48,940 bases of DNA, from assembly GCF_000315625.1 (NCBI RefSeq), contig NW_005434446.1, positions 1 to 48,940 on the forward strand. The letters are read 5' to 3'. This DNA is from Guillardia theta CCMP2712 (lineage: Eukaryota > Cryptophyceae > Pyrenomonadales > Geminigeraceae). Below are positions 37,491 to 46,443 of the stretch, piece after piece. The notes under the pieces were generated by a model. It had not been told where the DNA came from. It saw nothing but the letters and a program-made list of their open reading frames with translations, and made no database searches. The position numbers were made by a program, and so were the translations under genes. Positions within the stretch are counted from its first letter, which is position 1. Every line of letters begins with the position of its first letter.

Positions 37491-38017
37491 TCTCTCCTCG
37501 CAGTCGCTAAGTCGAGGACAGTGTTTCCAAGAAACACAAGAATCAGAGTAACTCACACAACAAGAGTCGGCAAAGCAAGAGGAGATCGGATCGAGAGAAA
37601 GAGAAATGAGGACGGTCAGCGATAGTGGAACAGCAATAGCTGAGTTGTCGTGCTTGTCTCCTTGTCTTTCTCCTCTTGTCCTGTGTTTTCATCACAGCCC
37701 GAGGCCTGCGAGCTTAGCTTATATGGTGTTCATCTGCCAGCACTGTCACCTCACCCGAGACGTGAGAGGAGGGGAGGGAGGCAGGGAGGCAGGGAGGCAG
37801 GAAACAGGAGAAACAAAGGGAGGGAGGAGAGGGAAAGGCAGGAAGGGAAAGCAAGGAGGGAGGGAGGGGAGGTAGGAGGAAGGAGGAGGGAGGGAGGGAG
37901 GGGACGTGGGAGGAAGGGAGGGGGGTACGGGTGTACAGACCTTGATGTCAAGTTTCTTCTGCATGGAGGACGAGGACCAGGCAGAAGTAGCAGGAGAGAA
38001 GGAGGAGGAAGAGGAAA

Positions 38018-38088
<71 letters not shown>

Positions 38089-38304
38089 CAGGAAGGAACG
38101 GGAAAAAGAAATGCAAGTACAAAGCAGGAGGAGATTTCGATGCTGGAAGACCCTTTTGGTAGGAAGAGGGGTTGGAGAAACGGGATTCGGAGTACAAGGG
38201 AGGAGGAGAAGGAGAAAAATAGAACGACGCAACAAAGGATGGTGTAAGAGGTATACCTTGGCAACCCTTGCTTCTGATGATTCTTCCTCCTCCTACATTG
38301 ACCC
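37491..38304. repeat. Purine-rich low-complexity intergenic region
   Basis: GGGAGGCA/GGGAGGAA runs (37768-37930) and a (GGAGCA)n hexanucleotide array (about 38019-38092, ~12 copies) generate overlapping spurious ORFs. No gene is supported in this interval. Confidence 0.8.
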
Positions 38305-38922
38305 TCAAACTCTGTTCGTCAGCCCCACCTCTCCACCTTCTTCTTCTCCTTCGCCTCCTTGTATCTGCATCACAGCATCCTCATTTGGGGGAGAGCCAAG
38401 GTGAAGTCGGAAGGTGGAGCAGGAGCAGGAGCTGTGTTGACGAAGAGGCAAGTGGAAAACTGATCCTTCTCCTGCTGTCTGCTCAACCATCTCTTGAAGT
38501 GCAAGCAAGAACCTCACCTGATCCCTTGTGTTTGCAAACCTGTACAACCTGTAATCCTTCACTCGAGCATAACCACGACACCTACAATATGGAGAGCTCT
38601 TTGATCGTCGGGAATGCCTTTGACTGGGTCGCTGTTGTGCGGTATCACTAGCATTCCCATTTGGCGGTTGCCTAGAATCTGCATCATTCTTTTTCTCACG
38701 CTTCTTCTTCAAAGTGAACATGAAGGTCTTGACATTGATCTTGTGCTGAGTGAAATGGTCCACGTTTTCTTCATGCGACTTGATCTGATCCAGCAACGTC
38801 CTCGTGTCAGCTTCCTTGAGAACTTTATCGATCCCGCCTTGAGCTACGAGTTCCCCATGTGTTGGAACTATCCACTGCATCACAAGCTCCTCCTCCCGTG
38901 AAGCTCTCCTGGTCGCCTCCAT
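38305..38922 (-). CDS. Hypothetical protein, 205 residues
   Basis: The frame from ATG 38920-38922 starts MEATRRASREEELVMQWIVP. It contains a plausible folded part (GGIDKVLKEADTRTLLDQIK, NVKTFMFTLKKKREKKND) followed by a basic Ser/Arg stretch and RFANTRDQVRFLLALQEMVE. The C-terminal ~40 residues look low quality and may be intron or UTR. No family is recognised. It lies in tandem with the gene at 39382-40089. Confidence 0.4.
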   Translation of the reverse strand: MEATRRASREEELVMQWIVPTHGELVAQGGIDKVLKEADTRTLLDQIKSHEENVDHFTQHKINVKTFMFTLKKKREKKNDADSRQPPNGNASDTAQQRPSQRHSRRSKSSPYCRCRGYARVKDYRLYRFANTRDQVRFLLALQEMVEQTAGEGSVFHLPLRQHSSCSCSTFRLHLGSPPNEDAVMQIQGGEGEEEGGEVGLTNRV

Positions 38923-39381
38923 TTCCTCTCTCGCAGAGTAGGCCTAGTTCAACCCATGTTGGAGCACAAGGCTAGAGGGTTAAATGACATGTGAATTATG
39001 GATGCATGCTTCTGTCACTTCAGCAGAACTCCCTGCGAGCGAGCTTGTCCTATCCGTATCTCTATCCTTCCGCAAGCTCCTGCCTCTCGCCCTGGATGCT
39101 GCTCTCTCCCGGTCTTCTTCCGAGGCTTCACCCCCATCGGGTGATCGCCCTTCCCTGCCTATCGTCTACTAGCCTCGACCCCTGTCGGGTTCTCATACGC
39201 GGCATTTATTCATGTTACGGCCCACGGCAATACAAACTGCACAACTGAGGTCCGACCTGTCCTGTACTATCCCAGAGATCATCAACCCGCAGGCTTGCGA
39301 TGCCATGCGGCTAAGACCGAGGACATGACGAAAAGAAGGCTGAGCATCACATTGAATTTGAAGCTCCCCTTGGAGTCGAGC
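38923..39381. other. Intergenic region between two minus-strand genes
   Basis: No gene is seen. On the minus strand an AATAAA lies at about 39206-39211, a likely poly(A) signal for the gene ending at 39382. Confidence 0.5.
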
Positions 39382-40089
39382 TCATCCCTCTGGCCGGCGG
39401 TGAGCTGCCTCGGACTGACCGATGTTTGTCACGTTTGAGCCTGTTGGTTTGTTCTTGCTTCTTTGTCGCCTGGCTGTCTGGGTTGATGATGGTACTTTCT
39501 TCGCCTCTCGTGCAGTACGTGGAGCTTTTGGCTCTACATATGGAACATAGCACAGGTACACAGGTATCTCTGCCGAGTCACAAATCATCAGGCCACCATC
39601 ACGTGCATCAGTAAAGAACTGGGTCGCTACGCGACCAGCATCGTCAAACTGCTCTCGAGTGCCATTGAAGAATATTCCCATGGCTACAATCCTGGTATCC
39701 TTTCCTAACATGTCAGCTTTGACACTGAATGCTACGGACATATGGTAGATGACATGGAAGAGCTTCTCTGGGTCTTTGCAGAACTCAAAGTATATGTACT
39801 CTCCTCTCTGCATGTTGACTTCGGAGAAAGCTTGTTGGCATGTCCCAACACAGTATATATCTTTCTCTGGGTCTTGAATGAGATCCTTGAAGTATGTCCC
39901 GAGACGCATGTCATTCTCCTTCAAGGCAAGACACATTCCCAAGCTCAGCACATTCCCGGTCTTGTACTTCCTCGCCTGCTCTGATCCAATCAGCTGGTAC
40001 TTTGTCACTTGTTGATTGTTGTTGTAATCAGAGATCCTGGACAACACATGTCTTGACCTTGGACTAGCAAGCGCTATCCATGCTTGCAT
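39382..40089 (-). CDS. Hypothetical protein, 235 residues
   Basis: I choose ATG 40087-40089 (MQAWIALASPRSRHVLSRIS); the longer open frame upstream is low quality and includes a poly(A)/poly(F) run. The central 170 residues look like a compact domain: VTKYQLIGSEQARKYKTGN, IYCVGTCQQAFSEVNMQRGE, FHVIYHMSVAFSVKADMLG and RIVAMGIFFNGTREQF. The C-terminus is basic and disordered. No signal peptide or membrane segment is present, and the family is not recognised. Both this and the next gene could be exons of longer genes. Confidence 0.55.
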   Translation of the reverse strand: MQAWIALASPRSRHVLSRISDYNNNQQVTKYQLIGSEQARKYKTGNVLSLGMCLALKENDMRLGTYFKDLIQDPEKDIYCVGTCQQAFSEVNMQRGEYIYFEFCKDPEKLFHVIYHMSVAFSVKADMLGKDTRIVAMGIFFNGTREQFDDAGRVATQFFTDARDGGLMICDSAEIPVYLCYVPYVEPKAPRTAREAKKVPSSTQTARRQRSKNKPTGSNVTNIGQSEAAHRRPEG

Positions 40090-40517
40090 TTCGTGGTTGT
40101 TTGTGCTGAACGGATCCTCGGTAAGCGAGGGGTGAGCAAAAAAAAAAAGAAGCGCGGGAGACCTTGTTGGGATAAGCGTTGGTTTGCATTTACCCGCGCG
40201 GTTTGATTTAGAGACTGTAGGTGGGTAGGATTTGAAAAATGAGGGGAGGGTTTGGCACATCTCGATCAGATTTCAGCCTCGCCGCCTGCGGTAGGGAACG
40301 TTTAGGCAGAAGAAGGATGTTTCTAGGACAAGTAGCTTCGATTTGAATTTAGGCGAGATCTGAGAGGACGCATCAAAAACAACTTAAATGTATAGGAGAC
40401 ACCAGTTACGGAATCCCACTAAATCTTACACCTCTAATACTTAATTTGTTTTTTGGAACTGTTGATAAGTTGATCTTCCGTATCTTTGGCAAGCTATGCA
40501 CATGTCAACTGCGATTG

Positions 40518-40715
40518 GCATGTTGAGCAATGCCTGACCTCCAATAACATGTTTAGTTGTCATGTTAGCAATGCCTGACCTCCAATAACATGTTTAGTTG
40601 TCATGTTAGCAATGCCTGACCTCCAATAACATGTTTAGTCATGTTAGCAATGCCTGACCTCCAATAACATGTTTAGTCATCAAGTTAGCAATGCCTGACC
40701 TCCAATAACATGTAA
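40518..40715. repeat. Five ~38-41-bp direct repeats
   Basis: Units share GCAATGCCTGACCTCCAATA then ACATGTTTAGT, with 2-5 bp of variable linker. There are no unique spacers, so this is a minisatellite. The wider interval 40090-41338 shows no gene. Confidence 0.9.
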
Positions 40716-41338
40716 CTTGACAAGATCTAATGACATTCCCATACTTTCTATCGTCAGACGTCGTGCCCATGATCCTGTGTCTGAGTCACGACCAGCATGT
40801 CGAACCAATCTTGTTGCGATCATACCGTGACATCAAGTTGCTTGATCGTGCAAAGCTCCTCAATCTGTGATTCCATGATATGATCAAGTATCTCCATGGG
40901 GCTTTCGTCTTTACTTAATGAATGACACCTTGCACACCTAAAAAAAGCTAGATGCTGAATATAGTATCCTTCAACCTCTGATGTTGACATTAAAGATTCC
41001 GTATACCGTACAAGCGCTTCATACCCTTTCTTCCTAAAAACTTAATTCCCGGCAGGATCCTTCTCGGAATGAACTTCGGAAAAACGTGGCACTGTTAGCG
41101 GGTTAGGAAACTTTGATCTTCTAATAAAGTTCGCCCGGAGCGAATGCTTCTCGACAAGAAGACGTGCATGAGTCTAGGATACAAGGATACACTTGTTGCA
41201 CCCTAACGGTTTCGTGCCTTTTAAAAGTTCAGCTCTACGGCATGGACGACTTGCGCGCTCAATCCTGAGGCGGGCTCTGAAAATCCCGCAGTCAGCCCCC
41301 ACATGGCAGAACAAGCACTGCTCCTGCGCCTGCGCCTG

Positions 41339-41394
41339 CGCTTGCTCCAGCACCAGCACCAGCACCAGCACCAGCACCAGCACCAGCACCAGCA

Positions 41395-41430
<36 letters not shown>

Positions 41431-41437
41431 GCTGCTT

Positions 41438-41483
<46 letters not shown>

Positions 41484-41490
41484 ACCTGCA

Positions 41491-41524
<34 letters not shown>

Positions 41525-41525
41525 A
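41339..41525. repeat. CAGCAC and CTCCTG hexanucleotide arrays
   Basis: About nine CAGCAC units run into about twenty CTCCTG units, open in several frames. They lie about 130 bp upstream of the ZNF598-like start and may fall in its upstream region. Confidence 0.95.
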
Positions 41526-41652
41526 GCCAGCTCTTACGGCTTCTTCTGCTCTTCTTCTGTCCATCATTCTGAGTGATGATCTGATCGCGGCATCACTTGA
41601 CTTGTGTGGCAGCGAATACCACAAGCTTACCTTATCCCCGCGAGCGGGCACG

Positions 41653-44580
41653 ATGGACGAGGACGTCTGTCTCGTCTGCTGCGAGCCCCTCGAGCACATC
41701 GCCATTGGTGCATGCAACCATCGAGCGGTAAGGACTTCTTGTAGTGTTCGTGATGTATGGATGTGATGTGATGTATGGATTGGACGTGACACGTGCAACA
41801 CGTGCGATGTATTCAGTATAAGTGACCTGGGGTATTTTGTGTGTATGCAGTATTTGTAGAACGTGTCTTCACAGAATATGCAGAATTCATCATGCATACC
41901 ATGCATGTGATGATTGCAATATTTGTAACATATGCAATGTTAATGACTTGAAGAATTTATGGTCTGGAGAATTTTGGATGCGTCCAGCATTTGTAACATG
42001 TGCAATATTTGTCTCATCTCAATCTTATCTCTCACTTTCCCGTGTTTCTCTCACTTTCCCGTGTTAGGTATGCGCTCTTTGCTCCGTGCGGATGCGACAG
42101 GTTCATAGAATGGAGTTTTCTCAGCTTGCTGACAAACAGGTCGTTTGCAGCTCGTCGGAGATCTCAACTGCATCCTCTGCAAGCAGCAGCTGGAGCAGGT
42201 GATCATCACCTCGGACAAGACCAGGAGCTTCGACGACTTCCCCATGTGGGGAGACATCTGCCGCGTGGATGGTGAGCAAGCAAGAGGAGGGGGAGGACAG
42301 TGAGAGTTGAGGCTTGGCGGCAGGGAGGGACCTGTCCTTCGACGAGCCCTCGCAGGCTTTCTTCCATGACCTGCAAGCTCTTGATCGCATCTCCTCTCTT
42401 CGCTCCTTTGCATGCGGCAAATGTCCTCCTCCTCCTTCTCGAGGAAGTTTCGTCGCCAAGGACAAGAAGGAACTCAAGGTGTTGTCTGCTCCTCGCGCCC
42501 TCTCTGACTTCTCCCTTCTTGCCTGCAGAGCCACATGCAGAGCTTTCATGGCGTCACTTTCTGTGATCTCTGCCTGGAGCATCGCAAGGTGAAGGAGGGA
42601 GGAGGTGGAGGCGAGGGAGCTGAGGAAGGGGCAGGTCTTTGTGCAGGAGCACGAGCTGCTTGATAAGCATCAGCTGAGGGTTCACGAGCGGGAGGGAGAC
42701 CAGGTGAGGGTCTGTCGCTGCTAGGACGAGTCTGACAGGAGCAGCATGGCGGCGCCTTCAAGGGACATCCTCTCTGCGAGTTCTGCATGGCGCGATACTA
42801 CGACGACGGGGGGCTGTGGGGGCATCTGAGGCAGGATCACTTCCAGTGCTTTCTGTGTGACCGCGTCCTCTCCTCTCTCAACTCGGAGTTCTACCGCGAC
42901 TACCCCGAGCTGGAGCATCACTTCCGCTCCTCTCACTTCCTGTGCGAGGAGCCTGAGTGTCTGTCCCACAAGTTCGTCGCCTTCTCCACCCACGAGGAAC
43001 TTCAGGCCCACCATGCTGCCCATCATCTCTCCAACGCTCCTCGTTCCAAGCGCCACGTCCCCATGGCTCTTCCCTTCACCTTCCGGCGCAGCGACCCTCC
43101 TCCCTCCTACCGCGGTCGATCTCGACCTCCCCAAGCCTCGACCCCCGGGCCAGCGCAGCAAGCGACGAGCTCCTCGATCTCTGACTCATCCAACGACCTC
43201 TCGTTGCACCCTCGCAACTTTGCGACTTCCAACGACAATGACTTCCCGTCTCTGCCGGCAGCTCCTCGAGTATCCCCCCCGTTTCTCTTGCCCAGTTTCC
43301 CTCTCCCCTCCCTCACCTTGTTCGAGCGGCTGCTTGACTCTCTTGTGCTGCAGGGAAAGAAGAAAGCAGCTCAGCCTCGAGCTTCGCGTCCTCCGCCTTC
43401 CAACTGGGCAGGTGTCACTCAAACCTACACGGAAGGAGCCAGCGAGCGCAGACATGCAAGAAGGGATCGCATGCAAACTCCCTCCTCCTCCGCTCTTGCC
43501 TCCTCCTCCCCTGCCATCGCCTCTTTGCCATACACCTCCGCGGAGGCCGGCATCGACCCCCCCTCCTCTACTGCTCCTTCTACCTCTGCTCCTTCCATCT
43601 CGAGCTGGGTCCCAGCAGTTGAGCGGCCCAGAAGGCAACGGACAGTGGGAGAGGAGCTGGGACAGGGGAGGTGAAGGAGTGACGTGGCATGTCACGAGGG
43701 TGACGAGGAGCAGGTTCAACCGGCTCAAGAACTCCATCCAACAGCTGTGCAAGGGCCGCGCGTCTGCTGATGACTTCGTGCTGGAGGTGGGCTGGGCAGA
43801 GTCTGAGCAGGCCGAGGGGGAAACAGAGACGTGGAGGGAGCAACAGCGGCAGGAGAGGAGCGAGAGAAGACCAGCAGCAGAGGAGGAGGGGGGGGGGGAT
43901 GGGAGGAGGAGGAGGAGGAGGAGGAGGCGGAGGAGGGAAGTAGGAGAGGGCAGCAGGGTCGATGGGGTGGGGTGATGGGTTGCAGAGACTGGGGAGGTTG
44001 GAGGAGAACCTGATTGATTGAGATGAAACAGCACGTGGAAGACATCTCGAGGCTGCAGGACAGCGGCCTCCTCACCGCCATGCTCAACCTGATCTCCAAC
44101 AAGGCTTCCCAACCTCTTGTGCTTGCGCTTGCCTGATGCTCCGAGCAGGCGAGCAGGATCCAAGTAGAGCAGATGGTGGCTGGTAACGCGAAAGGCGGCG
44201 AGCAAGCTATGCAGCAGGAGGAGGCGCCTTCGAGCTTGGGAGAGGCGCTTGGGGCAGCGATAAGGAGGGCGGAGGGAGGAGGAGAGGAGAGAGAGAAGAA
44301 GGCGGGGAAGGGGAAGAGCAAGAAGAAGCACGTCGGTCACTTTGGGATTGAGATGGAGGAGGAGGCGGTTCCTGCGATGGAGCAGAACAAGCAGACAGCA
44401 GCAACAAGTCGACACGAGAAGCTGACGGGAAGAAAAGCAAACGACAAGGCAAGCAGCAGTGGGGTAGGGGAAGAGGAGGAGGAGCTCGTTATGCTGACGG
44501 TTGTGCAGCAACAGGAACAAAGCGTGAGTGCGGATGATGTAGTCGCAGCTGCGGAAGCCTTTGCTCTGAAGCTCCTTTAA
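41653..44580 (+). CDS. ZNF598: ZNF598/Hel2-like RING E3 ubiquitin ligase, multi-exon
   Basis: Exons read from splice sites and phase: 41653-41727, 42068-42100, 42151-42271, 42324-42478, 42529-42588, 42635-42703, 42745-43670, 43714-43786, 44032-~44118 and ~44173-44580. The product is about 668 residues. The split RING reads MDEDVCLVCCEPLEHIAIGA ... CNHRA, VCALCSVRMRQ, then NCILCKQQL. Zinc fingers follow: SHMQSFHGVTFCDLC, GHPLCEFCMARYYDDGG, LRQDHFQCFLCD and HFLCEEPECLSHKFVAF, in the order known from ZNF598/Hel2. RFNRLKNSIQQLCKGRASAD matches the conserved C-terminal region of the family. These ligases recognise collided ribosomes and ubiquitinate 40S proteins. The last two exon boundaries are uncertain. 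CTGAC lies 11-24 nt before several acceptors. Confidence 0.85.
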
Positions 44581-44759
44581 GCCCTTCCCATGCTTGCTCA
44601 CCCTCGCCTCCTGTCCTCCCTCTCCTCGCTTCTCGTCTCGTTCGAGGTAGAGGGAGACGTTCCATGCATGCTTCATCACTCTTGAGCCTTGTGGCACCAG
44701 CTTGCCATCCACTGGTGTCTTTTTCTCTTTCATTACACATCATGTAACACGCGCCATCC

Positions 44760-46271
44760 TCAGCGAGCCACGTCTTCCAGGAAGCGCAGGCTAGAGACGC
44801 AGCTCTGAATGAGCACAGAGCAGTCGAAGTCGGGGATGCGCTCGAGGAGAGAAAGAGCTTTTCGCAGCAGAGGCTTCGCCTGCTCGTAGAGGCCGGCGAG
44901 CATCACGAGCTCTCCTGCGGTCTTGTAGATCACCGCGATGGTTCCGAGGTCAGCCTTGAAGGGAGCAACGGGCGTCGCCTGATCAAGCTTCAGCTCGCAG
45001 ATCCGAACGTCGCAGCGCTCGATGACGGGCACGTATCTCCGGCATTTGCTGTTGAGAGCCGCGATCCCGATGTTGCTGCCTCCTTCAGTCCACAGCTCCT
45101 TGAGCTGGTTCAGCAGCCGCCACACGGTGTCGGGATGAAACGCGTCCTTGCAGGCCTCCAGCTCGAGGGCCTCCAGCAGCAGAGGCTCTGCCTCCTCCCT
45201 CCTGTCCTGCGCTACCAGAATGCGCCCGAGGACTCCCAGGGCGTTGGCGGTGAGCGGGGAGGAGTCGCCGACGGTCTTCCTGAAGATGCTGACCGCGTCT
45301 CTGATGTGACTCTGCGCCTCCTTGAGCTCCCCCAGCAGCTCGTGACATTGACCGACTGACATGTGAGCCTTGGCGATGAGCGACGTCGCGTCCTCTGACT
45401 TGTACTCCGCCTTGTAGCTGTCCAGAGCCTCCTGCAGGATAGGAAGAGCCTCTCTCGGGTTCCCCTGTCGCTCCTTCACCAACCCGAGACCAAGCAGGAT
45501 GCCTCCTTTCTTGCCGTAGGACCCTTGACCCAACAGCTCCATCGCCTTGCTGAAGTAGCTCGCTGCGTTGTCGTAGTCGCCGATGCTGTTGTAAGTGTGC
45601 GCCATGTTCTCATAAAGTGCCGAGCTTGGGCCGACCAAGTTTGCTTGCTCGTGGAAGAGCTCGAGCGCTTCTTTGAACCTGTACTGCTTGAAGTAGCAGA
45701 AGGCTCTGCTCTGAATCGCCTTGATGTAGAACTTTCCTCCCCTCGACTTGCACAGGCTCATGATCTCATCCAACACTTCATTCGTATCGTTCAGCTTGTA
45801 TCGCCCGATGTAGCAGCTGACAAGTCGCAGCGCCTTCATCAGCGTCTTGTCATGGTCTAGACCGAGCTTCTTGACAGCCTCCTGGTATTTCCTCTTGTAG
45901 TCCTGCTCCCTGCTGTCCTCCTCCTCTGCATCTGACTCATCACCCGATGCTCTCTCCTCCCCGGAAGACATGCCATCCTCAGCATCCTTAGCATCCGCTA
46001 CCTTCACATCCTCAGCATCCTTAGCATCCGCTACCTTCACATCCTCAGCATCCTTAGCATCCGCTACCTTCACATCCTCAGCATCCTTAGCATCCGCTAC
46101 CTTCACATCCTCAGCATCCTTAGCATCCGCTACCTTCACATCCTCAGCATCCTTAGCATCCGCTACCTTCACATCCTCAGCATCCGCTACCTTCACATCC
46201 TCTCTCTCCTTCATGCTCAGCCCCAGCATCCCTTCCCCCGCTGCATCGACCGGCTCCCGCCCGTCCTGCAT
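44760..46271 (-). CDS. TPR-repeat protein with KVADAKDAEDV repeats
   Basis: A single 503-residue frame starts at ATG 46269-46271. Residues ~25-95 are about six copies of the acidic 11-mer KVADAKDAEDV (33-bp repeat, 45975-46200), probably disordered. An acidic SGEERASGDESDAEEE stretch follows. From about residue 130 there are at least five tetratricopeptide repeats (YENMAHTYNSIGDYDNAASY, KAHMSVGQCHELLGELKEAQ, ALGVLGRILVAQDRREEAEP, LVMLAGLYEQAKPLLRKAL), with the 42-residue spacing typical of kinesin-light-chain-like TPRs. It is likely a scaffold; the partner is unknown. It converges with ZNF598 (180 bp apart) and diverges from the next gene. Confidence 0.8.
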   Translation of the reverse strand: MQDGREPVDAAGEGMLGLSMKEREDVKVADAEDVKVADAKDAEDVKVADAKDAEDVKVADAKDAEDVKVADAKDAEDVKVADAKDAEDVKVADAKDAEDGMSSGEERASGDESDAEEEDSREQDYKRKYQEAVKKLGLDHDKTLMKALRLVSCYIGRYKLNDTNEVLDEIMSLCKSRGGKFYIKAIQSRAFCYFKQYRFKEALELFHEQANLVGPSSALYENMAHTYNSIGDYDNAASYFSKAMELLGQGSYGKKGGILLGLGLVKERQGNPREALPILQEALDSYKAEYKSEDATSLIAKAHMSVGQCHELLGELKEAQSHIRDAVSIFRKTVGDSSPLTANALGVLGRILVAQDRREEAEPLLLEALELEACKDAFHPDTVWRLLNQLKELWTEGGSNIGIAALNSKCRRYVPVIERCDVRICELKLDQATPVAPFKADLGTIAVIYKTAGELVMLAGLYEQAKPLLRKALSLLERIPDFDCSVLIQSCVSSLRFLEDVAR

Positions 46272-46443
46272 GACAGTGACGGCAGCTGGTTGTCCTGCTT
46301 CCAGAGAGTTTTACTCAAAAGATACTTTGAGTACAAACTTTAATCAATTCAAGTTCACCTCAGATAATTTCTACTATATTGTGCAGGACAGCAAATAGAT
46401 GTCCGAGACTGGACCAAGACAGAACACGAGGATCTGAGCGGGG
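46272..46443. promoter_or_regulatory. Short divergent intergenic region
   Basis: The 172 bp between the starts of the TPR gene (minus) and the proline-rich gene (plus) are more AT-rich than both sides (AAAAGATACTTTGAGTACAA, TTTAATCAATTC). This fits a shared bidirectional promoter. No specific factor site is recognised. Confidence 0.4.

Noticed and set aside
37606-38162. Plus-strand ORFs starting MRTVSDSG and MLVSLSF
   Set aside because: Most of their length is purine-rich low-complexity sequence, and they have no domain or conserved neighbour.
40518-40715. Regularly spaced ~38-bp repeats that might be CRISPR
   Set aside because: The whole unit is repeated and only 2-5 bp vary; there are no unique spacers and the context is eukaryotic.
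41303-41572. ORF MAEQALLLRLRLRL upstream of ZNF598
   Set aside because: It is almost entirely CAGCAC/CTCCTG microsatellite.
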